Of a DNA stretch of 45,950 bases, positions 17,895 to 27,046 are shown one piece after another; the first letter of the stretch is position 1, and each line of letters opens with the position of its first letter. The position numbers and the translations under genes are program-made. Source of the stretch: an uncultured Prevotella sp. (GTDB taxonomy: Bacteria > Bacteroidota > Bacteroidia > Bacteroidales > Bacteroidaceae); contig CAAGPV010000082.1 in assembly GCA_900771975.1 (NCBI GenBank), forward strand, positions 1-45,950, written 5' to 3'. The notes under the pieces were generated by a model, which was given only the letters and a program-made list of their open reading frames with translations, made no database searches and was not told the DNA's origin.

Positions 17895-19865
17895 TTATAT
17901 TAAGCAAAGTAAGACTAAAGTTAAGGCAATGGTACCTGAAATAAACCAAACGACATATTGACGAACATCTCCGCTCTGCCATGGACGAATAGATTCGCCC
18001 GCTTCGTTGGTTCCCCAAGCAAGGAAGTTAAAGGTTCCATCAATTACATGACGGTCAAACCAAGCTATAGGTTTCGAGAATAAACCAAAAACAACCTTAT
18101 GCGTAAAGAATTGCCAAGCATCATCGATATAGAAACGATTAAGTGCTGCTTTATGCAGTCTTGGCATTTTCTTAGCCAAAGCATCTGCCAATGGCGTCTT
18201 CTTCGGTGCATACATATAGGTGGCTAAAGCTATTCCAACGATAGCAACTATCACACTTGTTACGGCTACATTGGTTTCAAGGTGAATATCGTAAGCCTGT
18301 CCAGTTGCTGAGACAAAGTGACCGAAAGGAACTAATCCAGCCAAACAAGACACAATAGCCAAGAACACTAACGGGCCCCACATCACAAATGGAACTTCCT
18401 GAGGCTTGCGGCGGTGTTCCGGATCCAATTCATAATAACTTTGTCCCCAAAAAATCACATAGTAGAGACGGAACATATAGAAAGCAGTCATTCCCGCAAC
18501 CAATGTCATAAAATAGCCCATAAATGGAGAGAATTGGAAACAAGCGGTAATAATCTCGTCTTTACTGAAGAACCCAGCAAAAGGAGGTATACCAGCAATA
18601 GCCAAACACCCTATCAAAAAACAGATGTTGGTAATTGGCATATACTTATGCAAGCCTCCCATATATTCCTTAAAGTTACTTCCAATAATCACAATAATAG
18701 CACCAGAGCACAAGAACAACAATGCCTTAAACATGGCATGTGTGAACAAGTGGAACATACCTGCCATATAACCTAAGCCACCTTCATGGTTGTCAAGAGC
18801 TGTACAAACGCCTAAAGCAACAAGCATATAAGCAATTTGTGAAATGGTTGAGAAGGCCAAGCCACGTTTAATGTCTCGTTGACAACAAGCAACTGCAGCA
18901 GCATAAAATGCTGTAAATGCAGCAATATAGGCTACCCAATGCAACTGGTTAGGAGCATATTGAACCCAAATTGGGAACATACTGGCAACTTGGTATACGC
19001 CGGCTACTACCATGGTAGCAGCATGTATCAATGCACTGACAGGAGTTGGGCCTTCCATAGCGTCAGGCAACCATATATGCAATGGGAACATTGCACTCTT
19101 ACCTGCACCACCAATAAACATTAAGAACAAGGCTACAGGAATAATACAACTTGCGCCAGCCAAATGATTGTTAAGATCTGGCATAACATTCAAGTCATAG
19201 TCGAAGGTGCCCATATAGAAACTATAGAATAAGATGCCGATCAAGAAAAATAAGTCGGCAAATCGTGTAACGATGAAAGCTTTCTTACTTGCATGAACGG
19301 CAGCATGCTTAGGATAGTAGAATCCAATCAACAGATAGGAGCAAACACCCACCAACTCCCAAAACAGATACATTTGGAAAATGTTTGTAGCAACAACGAG
19401 GCCCAACATAGACATGGTAAAAAGGCTCAGATAAGCGTAAAAGCGCTGGAAACCCTTTTCATATCCTTCTGCTTTGTAGTTTTCATCGCGTTCTGCCATA
19501 TATCCAAACGAATAGATATGGACCATAAAGCTAACGGTAGTTATCACTATTAGCATCAGAACACTAATTGGAGAAAGGCGAAAACCTATCTTGAAAAGAA
19601 GTTCTGTGCCAAACAAAGGTGCTTTACCAAAATCGAGCCAGGTAAAATTAAAGGCCGTAACCGTTGGATATAAGCCATCAGCCGTTCTACCATTAACGAA
19701 GAAGTATTCGTACGCCGTGTAGATACACAAAGCGAAAACCACACCCATTAGACATGTACCGATAATACCTGCTAACTTTTGTGGCATTTTCATTCCCGCC
19801 AATCCCAAAAGCAAGAAGCTTAAAAACGGGAGAAGAAGTATCAAAAAAACAAATGTATATTCCAT
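17895..19865 (-). CDS. nuoL: NADH-quinone oxidoreductase subunit L
   Basis: The most distal antiporter-like subunit of complex I, with the long lateral C-terminal helix that spans the membrane arm. The protein is 656 residues. Motifs include YLFWELVGVCSYLLIGFYY (key Glu), FPLHIWLPDAMEGPTPVSAL, AFSTISQIAYML and IPPFAGFFSKDEII. The C-terminal region (about 550-656) contains the amphipathic helix and a last anchor (IALTLVLLCLI). It starts six bases after nuoK. Confidence 0.96.
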   Translation of the reverse strand: MEYTFVFLILLLPFLSFLLLGLAGMKMPQKLAGIIGTCLMGVVFALCIYTAYEYFFVNGRTADGLYPTVTAFNFTWLDFGKAPLFGTELLFKIGFRLSPISVLMLIVITTVSFMVHIYSFGYMAERDENYKAEGYEKGFQRFYAYLSLFTMSMLGLVVATNIFQMYLFWELVGVCSYLLIGFYYPKHAAVHASKKAFIVTRFADLFFLIGILFYSFYMGTFDYDLNVMPDLNNHLAGASCIIPVALFLMFIGGAGKSAMFPLHIWLPDAMEGPTPVSALIHAATMVVAGVYQVASMFPIWVQYAPNQLHWVAYIAAFTAFYAAAVACCQRDIKRGLAFSTISQIAYMLVALGVCTALDNHEGGLGYMAGMFHLFTHAMFKALLFLCSGAIIVIIGSNFKEYMGGLHKYMPITNICFLIGCLAIAGIPPFAGFFSKDEIITACFQFSPFMGYFMTLVAGMTAFYMFRLYYVIFWGQSYYELDPEHRRKPQEVPFVMWGPLVFLAIVSCLAGLVPFGHFVSATGQAYDIHLETNVAVTSVIVAIVGIALATYMYAPKKTPLADALAKKMPRLHKAALNRFYIDDAWQFFTHKVVFGLFSKPIAWFDRHVIDGTFNFLAWGTNEAGESIRPWQSGDVRQYVVWFISGTIALTLVLLCLI

Positions 19866-19871
19866 CGTTTA

Positions 19872-20180
19872 TTATAATTTCATGTTTTCGATACTGTTCA
19901 CCTGATCACTATGGAAGTGGCGGTAAACATTCAATATAATTGCAACTGCAACGGCAGTTTCAGCTGCGCTCACACCGATTGAGAACAATGTAAAGAACAT
20001 ACCCTCAAATCCATTAGGATAAAGCAACCTGTTAAAAGCCGCAAAATTCAAGTCAACAGCGTTTAAAACCAGCTCTATAGAAATCAACATTGAAATCAAA
20101 TTGCGACGAGTAATAAAGCCAAAAACTCCTATAAAGAACAAAACGGCGCTTAATATAAAGAAAAACTGTACTGGTATCAT
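19872..20180 (-). CDS. nuoK: NADH-quinone oxidoreductase subunit K
   Basis: A small 102-residue membrane subunit with three helices. The two buried glutamates of the proton path are present, in MLISIELVLNAVDLNF and VSAAETAVAVAI. Length and motif order are normal for the family. Its ATG directly follows the nuoJ stop codon. Confidence 0.95.
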   Translation of the reverse strand: MIPVQFFFILSAVLFFIGVFGFITRRNLISMLISIELVLNAVDLNFAAFNRLLYPNGFEGMFFTLFSIGVSAAETAVAVAIILNVYRHFHSDQVNSIENMKL

Positions 20181-20717
20181 TTACTTTTCCTCCCCTTTCT
20201 TTTGGTTCAAAATGACAAGGCCTCCGATAATGCAAGCAAGCAAAAACAATGAAATGAACTCGAATGGGAGAACATAGCCAAACTTATCTGCGCTTACAAG
20301 ACTTCTTCCAAGTGTATCCATATCAAACTCTTTAGCGAGTGTATCACCGTTAGACATGGCCACATCCAAGAATTTATTCTTTAAAAGAACAGCTACAACC
20401 GTAATAAGTCCCACCAAAGCCACTATTGCAGCCAAGATGGTTTTCTTGCCTAACCAACGTTCAGACAAACCTTGCAAAGTTCGTTTGGAAACCAATTGTA
20501 TTGCAAAAATGTATATCATAGTGACGCCACCGGCATAAATGCTGATTTGGGTTGCGCCAAGAAAGGTATAGTCGAGTAGAAAATACATTCCAGCAATACC
20601 AAAAAGAACAAATAGCAACGCTGTTGCTGCCCGCATAATACGCTTCGTTGTTACACAGAACACCGCTGAAGCCAATATTACGACAGCCAGAATTGCAAAC
20701 ATAACTAATCTTGCCAT
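20181..20717 (-). CDS. nuoJ: NADH-quinone oxidoreductase subunit J
   Basis: A 178-residue membrane subunit of complex I with five helices. The conserved third-helix segment YAGGVTMIYIFAIQLV and the first-helix region (RAATALLFVLFGIAGMYFLL) are clear. The subunit sits next to NuoK, H and A at the coupling interface between the quinone site and the proton pumps. It lies 12 bases downstream of nuoI and abuts nuoK. Confidence 0.93.
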   Translation of the reverse strand: MARLVMFAILAVVILASAVFCVTTKRIMRAATALLFVLFGIAGMYFLLDYTFLGATQISIYAGGVTMIYIFAIQLVSKRTLQGLSERWLGKKTILAAIVALVGLITVVAVLLKNKFLDVAMSNGDTLAKEFDMDTLGRSLVSADKFGYVLPFEFISLFLLACIIGGLVILNQKKGEEK

Positions 20718-20729
20718 AATATATATCTC

Positions 20730-21269
20730 CTACTTTGTTTTTGTATTAAATTTACCAATTGTCAACGGAGCGCCCCCTTCTAACAAATTAGGCAGAGAGC
20801 CTCCTTCGTAAACTTCCTTATCCAAATGGAGAACCAACTTGCTACGATCGAAGACTGCATTCTCGAAATCGTTTGTAAACTCGATTGCATCAAAGTTGCA
20901 CGCATTGACACATAGTTGACAAAACATACAGTCACCTAAATCATATTGGTAATCTATCAGATGTCGTTTCTTCTTTCCTGTTTCTGGGTCGGTCACCATT
21001 TCGTGTGTAATCTTGATGGTTCCGTTTGGACAAGCTTTTTCACACATGGTACAAGCCACACACTTGTAGCTTTTGTCCTCATTACGTTTAAACACCAAAC
21101 GGCCACGGTGACGTGCCGAAACGTGCAACGTTGTCTTTCTGTTTTCAGGATATTGCTCAGTAGACTTGGGAGTAAAATACTCCTTCATCGTAACTTTCAA
21201 TCCTGTTGCAAGGGTCTTGATGCCACTTGCTATACCTTGAAAATATGATGCTTCTTTATTATTTTCCAT
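20730..21269 (-). CDS. nuoI: NADH-quinone oxidoreductase subunit I (2x[4Fe-4S])
   Basis: The peripheral iron-sulphur subunit that carries electrons towards cluster N2 in NuoB. Two ferredoxin motifs are present, CVACTMCEKACP and CMFCQLCVNACNF, giving eight Cys for two [4Fe-4S] clusters. The open frame extends to 21359 inside nuoH, but ATG at 21269 (MENNKEASYFQG) starts 11 bases after the nuoH stop, has a GAAGAAGAA ribosome-binding stretch just before it, and gives a normal 179 residues. In a complex lacking NuoE, F and G this subunit may be close to the point of electron entry. Confidence 0.93.
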   Translation of the reverse strand: MENNKEASYFQGIASGIKTLATGLKVTMKEYFTPKSTEQYPENRKTTLHVSARHRGRLVFKRNEDKSYKCVACTMCEKACPNGTIKITHEMVTDPETGKKKRHLIDYQYDLGDCMFCQLCVNACNFDAIEFTNDFENAVFDRSKLVLHLDKEVYEGGSLPNLLEGGAPLTIGKFNTKTK

Positions 21270-21280
21270 TTCTTCTTCAA

Positions 21281-22360
21281 TTAAAAATGAAATTTGAATG
21301 CAACGCACAAAGTCATAAGAACCAAGTTCAACAAAGCCAATGGCATTAAGTACTTCCATTCAAGGGCCAATATTTGGTCTACACGAAGACGTGGATAAGT
21401 CCATTTAATCCACATCAACAAGAAGACAACCACAAAGGTTTTCCCTAAGAACCAAACTATGCCGGGTATAAAATCCATCACTTGATTAAACGCATCCAAT
21501 CCGCATATGTGCAAAGGCATCCAACCACCCAAGAAAACAGTGGTAGCAATACCAGAAACAACAAACAGGTTCAGATACTCAGCGAGGTAATAAAAGCCAA
21601 AGCCCATACCGCTATATTCTGTATGATAACCAGCAGTCAACTCGCTCTCGGCCTCAGCCAAGTCGAAAGGACCACGATTAGCTTCAGCGTTACCCGCTAT
21701 TAAGAACACTACAAAAGCAATTAGAGCCGGTATCTGCTTAAAAATCAACCATGAACTTTGTTGATACTCAACAATTCCAGATATCTTCATTGTTCCTGTC
21801 ATAACCACAGCGGTGATAAGACATAAGCCTAATGACATTTCGTAAGAAATCATCTGAACGGCCCCACGCATAGCAGAAACCACAGAATACTTGTTGTTAC
21901 TACTCCATCCTGCCAGGAAGATACCTAAAACCCCTATGGAACTAACAGCTGTTACCAAGAAAATACCGACGTTAAAATCAAGTATTTCTGCGCCTTTGTT
22001 CCAAGGAAGGAAAGAAAAGGTTCCAACAGAGGCGATAATAACCAACAATGGCGCAAGATAATAAAGCAGTTTGTCTGCCTTGTCCACAACGAAAATCTCC
22101 TTGATGAGCATTTTGAGCACATCTGCGAATACTTGGAAAACGCCCCAAGGACCTACACGCATAGGCCCCAAGCGGCATTGAAAATAAGCACAGACCTTGC
22201 GCTCCATAAAGATGAGAACAATTGCCAAAAGAGCATAAGCCACAATAATCAGCAAGCCCACCAGTACGCACTCTATCAAAACAGTCAAGAAATTGCCAAG
22301 CCCTAAGGTTTGTCTCAGCAATTCATCAAACCATATTGTTACTTTGCTAAAATCGTACAT
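21281..22360 (-). CDS. nuoH: NADH-quinone oxidoreductase subunit H
   Basis: The membrane subunit that forms the floor of the quinone chamber. It has 359 residues and about eight helices. Family signatures are seen: MERKVCAYFQCRLGPMRVGP, then NRGPFDLAEAESELTAGYHTEYSGM in two conserved blocks around the acidic loops, and MWIKWTYPRLRVDQ. It follows nuoCD with a five-base gap: the place where nuoE, nuoF and nuoG stand in E. coli is empty. Confidence 0.95.
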   Translation of the reverse strand: MYDFSKVTIWFDELLRQTLGLGNFLTVLIECVLVGLLIIVAYALLAIVLIFMERKVCAYFQCRLGPMRVGPWGVFQVFADVLKMLIKEIFVVDKADKLLYYLAPLLVIIASVGTFSFLPWNKGAEILDFNVGIFLVTAVSSIGVLGIFLAGWSSNNKYSVVSAMRGAVQMISYEMSLGLCLITAVVMTGTMKISGIVEYQQSSWLIFKQIPALIAFVVFLIAGNAEANRGPFDLAEAESELTAGYHTEYSGMGFGFYYLAEYLNLFVVSGIATTVFLGGWMPLHICGLDAFNQVMDFIPGIVWFLGKTFVVVFLLMWIKWTYPRLRVDQILALEWKYLMPLALLNLVLMTLCVAFKFHF

Positions 22361-22365
22361 AATAA

Positions 22366-23940
22366 TTATCTATCAATGTCTGGAATTACAAAATCAATTG
22401 CTGCACCGGTTGTTACAAGGTCTGCTATTTTCTGTCCATGCAACATCTTGTCAAGTGCGCCTGTAAGCGTAAGTCCCATTGGGCGCAGCTTCACCCTATA
22501 AGGACTCTTGTCTCCACGAGAATCAAGATAAACACCAAATTCTCCGCTGGCACCTTCTACAGAGAAATACCATTGTCCTTCTGGCACCTTGATAACGGGT
22601 TTCTGCTTTACATAGAAATCGCCTTCTGGTATATTGTCAATCAGTTGTTCAATAATATCAAGACTTTGATACATTTCCCAAATATGCGCCATATAGCGAT
22701 CCATAGAATCTCCACCCGTAAGAGTGATTTCTTTCCACTCTACCTTGTCATAGCAGTCATATGGATGATACTTTCGCGTATCATTATGCCATCCTGCCGC
22801 ACGTCCTGCAGGGCCGGTAACTGCATAGTTAATACAGTCTTCAAGCCCCATTGGGCCTACGCCTTCAAAGCGCTGATGTGTTATCACGTTGTCGCCAAAC
22901 ACGTCAAGATACTCTTGAATCATTGGGCGCAAATATTTACACAGGGCCTTGACGTTAGTTACAAAGTTAGGATCAATATCTGCCTGAAGTCCACCTATTC
23001 TATAATAGTTCTGTATCAAGCGACCTCCCGTAGTCTCTTCCATTACGTTCAAGACGTGCTCACGGTCACGCATTCCATAGATAAACGCCGTTAATGCGCC
23101 CAAGTCTTGAGCACAACATGCCGTATAAAGCAAGTGGCTATTAATGCGTTGGAGTTCGTCCATTATAGTTCGGATGTAATGGATTCTGTCGGTCAGTTCT
23201 ACACCCATACCTTCTTCTATCACCCCTACCAATGCATGGCGATGCATCATTGCAGAAAGATAGTTGAGACGATCGGTCAATGCCAATGTCTGAGGATAAG
23301 TCATATTTTCACACATCTTTTCTATTCCACGGTGGATATAGCCCAAATGCGGATAAATACGCTTTATGGTCTCGCCGTCAAGTACGGTTTGCAAACGCAA
23401 CACACCATGGGTTGACGGATGCTGAGGGCCTATATTAACAACGAAATCGTCAGAGTCAAGCAAGCGGTGTTTGGTTTCTACAAGATTTCCATTAGCATCT
23501 AAATTCCATTCGCTGGTAAAATCGCTTTCTGGATCATCGGTCTCTGGAAATTTGTTTTTGTCTGGCGACATGTCAAAGTTCTTACGCAAAGGATAACCTT
23601 TGAAGTCGCTTCGCAAAAACAGGCGACGCATATCGGGGTGTCCGAGGAACTTTACTCCAAGAAAGTCATAAACTTCCCGTTCCAACAAGTCAGCCGCCTT
23701 CCACAACTTAACGACAGAAGGCAACACGACATTGTCCCCTTCCACAACCTTGCACAAAGCTTTAACAGAACAACGTTCATGGTTGTCTGTATTTTCCAAA
23801 ATATAAATACATCCAATTCCTTCCTCGCCAAAGTCTTCACCAATAATGGTAACAAGATAGTCAAAATGCTTCTCATTTTTCAATTTGGCCATTTCCGAAG
23901 CAAACGAGTCAAACTGGAGCTCAATATTATTTAGTTTCAT
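22366..23940 (-). CDS. nuoCD: NADH-quinone oxidoreductase fused subunits C/D
   Basis: A fusion of the 30-kDa NuoC (about residues 1-135, with LLEREVYDFLGVKFLGHPDMRRLF and YPLRKNF) and the 49-kDa NuoD (about 160-524). NuoD motifs include NIGPQHPSTHGVLRL near the quinone site (its His is a ligand-site residue), HLGYIHRGIEKMCE, and a C-terminal GDKSPYRVKLR followed by DIDR. It helps form the quinone-reducing module. Fusion of C and D is usual in Bacteroidota and enterobacteria. It follows nuoB by 18 bases. Confidence 0.96.
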   Translation of the reverse strand: MKLNNIELQFDSFASEMAKLKNEKHFDYLVTIIGEDFGEEGIGCIYILENTDNHERCSVKALCKVVEGDNVVLPSVVKLWKAADLLEREVYDFLGVKFLGHPDMRRLFLRSDFKGYPLRKNFDMSPDKNKFPETDDPESDFTSEWNLDANGNLVETKHRLLDSDDFVVNIGPQHPSTHGVLRLQTVLDGETIKRIYPHLGYIHRGIEKMCENMTYPQTLALTDRLNYLSAMMHRHALVGVIEEGMGVELTDRIHYIRTIMDELQRINSHLLYTACCAQDLGALTAFIYGMRDREHVLNVMEETTGGRLIQNYYRIGGLQADIDPNFVTNVKALCKYLRPMIQEYLDVFGDNVITHQRFEGVGPMGLEDCINYAVTGPAGRAAGWHNDTRKYHPYDCYDKVEWKEITLTGGDSMDRYMAHIWEMYQSLDIIEQLIDNIPEGDFYVKQKPVIKVPEGQWYFSVEGASGEFGVYLDSRGDKSPYRVKLRPMGLTLTGALDKMLHGQKIADLVTTGAAIDFVIPDIDR

Positions 23941-23958
23941 ACTTGTTTACCTTTACTA

Positions 23959-24684
23959 TTAATCGGTTAAACCTTTTTGTGGATCAAAATCTTCGGGAAC
24001 ATCTGTCACGATGATCGGAGCTTTCTTCCCCAATTTTTCGGTTGCTATGAGGTTTTCATTGCTCAAACCATGCAAGCCTCCTTTGTTCATACTGGCCTCC
24101 CGTTCTTCCTTGGTCATCTTGTGGTTAACTCCACCAAAGAATTTTTCAACCTTCACCTTACGTTGCAATTGCATCATACCATAAAGGATTGCTTCAGGAC
24201 GTGGAGGGCATCCGGGGATATAAACATCCACAGGTACTATTTCATCAATGCCTCTAACCACATTGTAGCTTGATTTGAAAGGCCCGCCACTAATGGCGCA
24301 TCCTCCAACGGCAACAACATATTTTGGCTCTGCTATCTGGTCATACAGACGTTTAAACACAGGAGCCATCTTGTTTGTAATGGTTCCGGCACACATAATA
24401 AGGTCAGCCTGACGAGGCGAATTACGTGTAACTTCAAAGCCAAAACGGGCGAAATCATAGCGAGCACAACCTACAGCCATAAATTCTATACCGCAACAAC
24501 TGGTTGCAAAAGTAAAAGACCACAAGGAATTGCTGCGTCCCCAATTGATGGCTGCATCCAACGAGCTAACGATGACGTTTGCGCCACCTTCATTCAACTC
24601 TTGTGCAATTTGCTCTAACGATTCATTATCTTTGAATTCCTCATAAGGAATGCTCTTGATAGAGGCTCTTTTCTTTACTTCCAT
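23959..24684 (-). CDS. nuoB: NADH-quinone oxidoreductase subunit B with C-terminal extension
   Basis: This subunit holds cluster N2, which passes electrons to quinone. The four ligands are visible: Cys63-Cys64 (ATSCCGIEFM), Cys129 (VGGCAISGG) and Cys159 (YIPGCPPRPEA). The core ends near residue 186 (KVEKFFGG). About 55 further residues (starting VNHKMTKEER, ending DFDPQKGLTD) are polar and have no obvious counterpart in the short enterobacterial protein. The gene overlaps nuoA by ten bases. Confidence 0.95.
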   Translation of the reverse strand: MEVKKRASIKSIPYEEFKDNESLEQIAQELNEGGANVIVSSLDAAINWGRSNSLWSFTFATSCCGIEFMAVGCARYDFARFGFEVTRNSPRQADLIMCAGTITNKMAPVFKRLYDQIAEPKYVVAVGGCAISGGPFKSSYNVVRGIDEIVPVDVYIPGCPPRPEAILYGMMQLQRKVKVEKFFGGVNHKMTKEEREASMNKGGLHGLSNENLIATEKLGKKAPIIVTDVPEDFDPQKGLTD

Positions 24685-25025
24685 TCAAGCGCTCCTTTCC
24701 GCCAAGCATAAGCAAGGCCAAACACCAAAACCAACATAAAGAACCCGATTGTAGCCAACACCATGGGCCCAAAGGTCTTAGCAACTACAGCCCAAGGATA
24801 CAGAAAGACGGTTTCCACATCAAACATCAAGAAGAGAATGGCAAACAAGTAGTATCCTATGTGTACAGGAAGCCAAGATGTTCCGTGCGTAGGAATACCA
24901 CACTCGTAAGGTTCACCCTTCACCGGATTGTATGAACGTGGGCCTATCAACTTAGCAATGACGTAAGCAGCCACAACCAAGAAAATAGCCGTTATCAAAA
25001 CGGTAACAAATAGTGTGAAATACAT
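24675..25025 (-). CDS. nuoA: NADH-quinone oxidoreductase subunit A
   Basis: A small 116-residue membrane subunit with three helices. The conserved loop KGEPYECGIPT (with the Cys used for active/deactive-state work in mitochondria) and the acidic helix FAILFLMFDVETVFLYPWA are present. It is the first gene of the operon, which reads A-B-CD-H-I-J-K-L-M-N without E, F, G. Confidence 0.95.
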   Translation of the reverse strand: MYFTLFVTVLITAIFLVVAAYVIAKLIGPRSYNPVKGEPYECGIPTHGTSWLPVHIGYYLFAILFLMFDVETVFLYPWAVVAKTFGPMVLATIGFFMLVLVFGLAYAWRKGALEWK

Positions 25026-25088
25026 AAACTTTTATATAGCTATAATTAATATGCGATCGTCAGAATAAGTTGTGTTTCGAAACGACTG

Positions 25089-25096
25089 CAAAGTTA
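25089..25096 (-). promoter_or_regulatory. -7 element of the nuo operon
   Basis: The minus strand reads TAACTTTG, a TAnnTTTG match about 65 bases upstream of nuoA. No good TTTG stands at -33. The 262-base divergent region to mmdA holds this and the facing mmdA element. Confidence 0.5.
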
Positions 25097-25241
25097 CTAA
25101 GAAAATCTTAAATAATATCTTTAAATCCTAAAAAAAACGTTTTGCCGCTTAAACCCATGTTTTTCACTCTCGCATATCTTTATCTTTCTCTTCTTTAATA
25201 TAATTAACGAGAACATCAAGGTCTATTTGTCAAATAATTAG

Positions 25242-25249
25242 TACCTTTG
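25242..25249 (+). promoter_or_regulatory. -7 element of the mmd operon
   Basis: TACCTTTG matches TAnnTTTG and lies 38 bases before the mmdA ATG. A TTTG at 25226-25229 is too close (12 bases), so the -33 box is not resolved. Confidence 0.5.
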
Positions 25250-25287
25250 CACGGTTTTTGAACGAACAATAAATTATTATAATAATT

Positions 25288-26853
25288 ATGAGTAGACAAA
25301 CAGAGAAAATCAAGGAACTGATTGCCAAACGCGAAAAAGCTCGCTTGGGTGGTGGCGAAAAGGCCATTGACAAACAACACGCCCGTGGCAAATATACCGC
25401 CCGGGAGCGCATAGATATGCTCGTGGACGAAGGTTCATTCGAGGAATACGACATGTTTAAACTCCACCGTTGCCACAATTTCGGCATGGAGAAAAAACAA
25501 TACCTCGGCGATGGTGTAGTAGCCGGTTCTGCCACTATTGACGGCCGCTTGGTTTACGTTTATGCACAGGACTTCACGGTTAACGGTGGTTCTCTTTCCG
25601 AGACAATGGCTCAAAAGATATGCAAAGTGATGGATATGGCTGTACAAAACGGTGCACCAGTTATCTGCATGAACGATTCCGGAGGTGCCCGCATTCAGGA
25701 AGGCATTTCCGCTTTGGCTGGATATGGTGAGATTTTTGAGCGCAACATTCTTGCTTCTGGTGTTGTTCCACAGATTTCTGCCATTATGGGTCCTTGCGCT
25801 GGTGGTGCAGTTTACTCTCCCGCACTTACCGACTTCATCGTTATGACCGAAGGAACAAGCTATATGTTCTTGACAGGTCCAAAGGTAGTAAAGACCGTAA
25901 CCGGTGAAGATATAGATGCCGAGCACCTTGGTGGAGCCTCGGTTCACGCCACTAAGAGCGGTGTAACCAGCTTTACAGCCAAGACCGAAGAAGAATGCAT
26001 GGCGCTGATCAAGACTTTGCTTTCATACATTCCTTCTAACAACATGGAAGAGGCGCCACGCGTTGAGTGCACCGACCCAATCAACCGCACAGAAGACAGT
26101 CTGAACGAGATATTGCCGGACGACCCCAACAAAGCCTATGACATGTATAAGGTCATTACAGCCATTACAGACAACAATGAGTTTTTTGAGGTTCAACCTA
26201 AGTTTGCCAAGAACATTATAACCGGCTTTGCACATTTCAACGGTCAAAGCGTGGGCATTGTAGCCAATCAACCATCTGCATACGCTGGTGTTCTTGACGT
26301 TAATGCATCTCGAAAGGGAGCTCGTTTCGTTCGTTTCTGCGATGCATTCAACATCCCAATCGTCAGTTTGGTGGATGTTCCCGGATTTCTTCCCGGAACA
26401 GGACAGGAGTACAACGCTGTCATCTTGCATGGTGCACAATTGCTTTATGCTTACGGAGAAGCAACAGTGCCAAAGATTACCATTACGCTCCGCAAGAGTT
26501 ATGGAGGTAGCCACATCGTAATGGGTTGCAAGCAATTGCGTGCAGACCTCAATTTTGCTTGGCCTACGTCTGAGATAGCTGTGATGGGAGCATCTGGAGC
26601 TGTAGCCGTTCTTTGTGGCAAAGAGGCAAAAGCGAAGAAAGAGGCAGGTGAAGACGTCAAGGCATTCTTGGCAGAAAAAGAAGCAGAATATACCGACACG
26701 TTTGCCAACCCCTATCAGGCAGCTCAATTTGGCTATATCGATGATGTAATAGAGCCTCGCAACACACGTTTCAGAATTTGTCGCGGACTCGCTCAACTGG
26801 CTTCAAAGAAGCAGTCGTTACCAGCCAAGAAGCATGGATGTATGCCTATGTAA
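25288..26853 (+). CDS. mmdA: methylmalonyl/propionyl-CoA carboxyltransferase subunit
   Basis: A 521-residue carboxyltransferase of the acyl-CoA carboxylase beta/decarboxylase alpha family. It moves CO2 between biotin and methylmalonyl- or propionyl-CoA in the succinate-propionate pathway. Conserved regions are the N-terminal KYTARERIDMLVDEGSF, the oxyanion-hole segments SGGARIQEG and GPCAGGAVYSPAL in the first half, and DVPGFLPGTGQEY with RKSYGGSHIVMG in the second. The next genes encode an OadG/MmdE-like stub and a biotin carrier, pointing to the decarboxylase version. Propionyl-CoA carboxylase beta remains a possible name. Confidence 0.88.
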   Translation: MSRQTEKIKELIAKREKARLGGGEKAIDKQHARGKYTARERIDMLVDEGSFEEYDMFKLHRCHNFGMEKKQYLGDGVVAGSATIDGRLVYVYAQDFTVNGGSLSETMAQKICKVMDMAVQNGAPVICMNDSGGARIQEGISALAGYGEIFERNILASGVVPQISAIMGPCAGGAVYSPALTDFIVMTEGTSYMFLTGPKVVKTVTGEDIDAEHLGGASVHATKSGVTSFTAKTEEECMALIKTLLSYIPSNNMEEAPRVECTDPINRTEDSLNEILPDDPNKAYDMYKVITAITDNNEFFEVQPKFAKNIITGFAHFNGQSVGIVANQPSAYAGVLDVNASRKGARFVRFCDAFNIPIVSLVDVPGFLPGTGQEYNAVILHGAQLLYAYGEATVPKITITLRKSYGGSHIVMGCKQLRADLNFAWPTSEIAVMGASGAVAVLCGKEAKAKKEAGEDVKAFLAEKEAEYTDTFANPYQAAQFGYIDDVIEPRNTRFRICRGLAQLASKKQSLPAKKHGCMPM

Positions 26854-26890
26854 TTGATTGATGATTGAGGCAAACATAAAAGAAGACAAT

Positions 26891-27040
26891 ATGGATAAGA
26901 ATATATTTGCGGCTATTGCCCTTGCCCTCTACGAGTATGAAGGCAACAATGTGCACGACAAAGAATCTGGAATTATCACCATCAAGCCCAAGCAAACATT
27001 ATGGAATGCCAAATTCTTGGGTGTAACTCCAAAACCATAA
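26891..27040 (+). CDS. MmdE/OadG C-terminal-like small subunit, 49 aa
   Basis: ATG at 26891 is preceded by an AGAAGA ribosome-binding stretch; the open frame begins earlier (26858) but that start has none. The 49-residue product MDKNIFAAIALALYEYEG... ending WNAKFLGVTPKP resembles the C-terminal segment of oxaloacetate decarboxylase gamma and the tiny epsilon subunit of sodium-pumping methylmalonyl-CoA decarboxylase: an AAIxxAL helix, then a Trp-containing basic segment. There is no membrane helix, unlike full gamma/delta subunits. It lies 37 bases after mmdA and six before the biotin carrier. Its probable role is to stabilise the complex. Confidence 0.6.
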   Translation: MDKNIFAAIALALYEYEGNNVHDKESGIITIKPKQTLWNAKFLGVTPKP

Positions 27041-27046
27041 ACAAAG

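Noticed and set aside
21270..21359. N-terminal extension of NuoI
   Set aside because: It lies inside nuoH and lacks a ribosome site; ATG at 21269 gives the normal length.
22438..23094. 218-codon plus-strand frame
   Set aside because: It is the shadow of nuoCD; the sense frame matches a known family along its whole length.
26023..26796. 257-codon minus-strand frame
   Set aside because: It is antisense to mmdA and has no coherent protein features.
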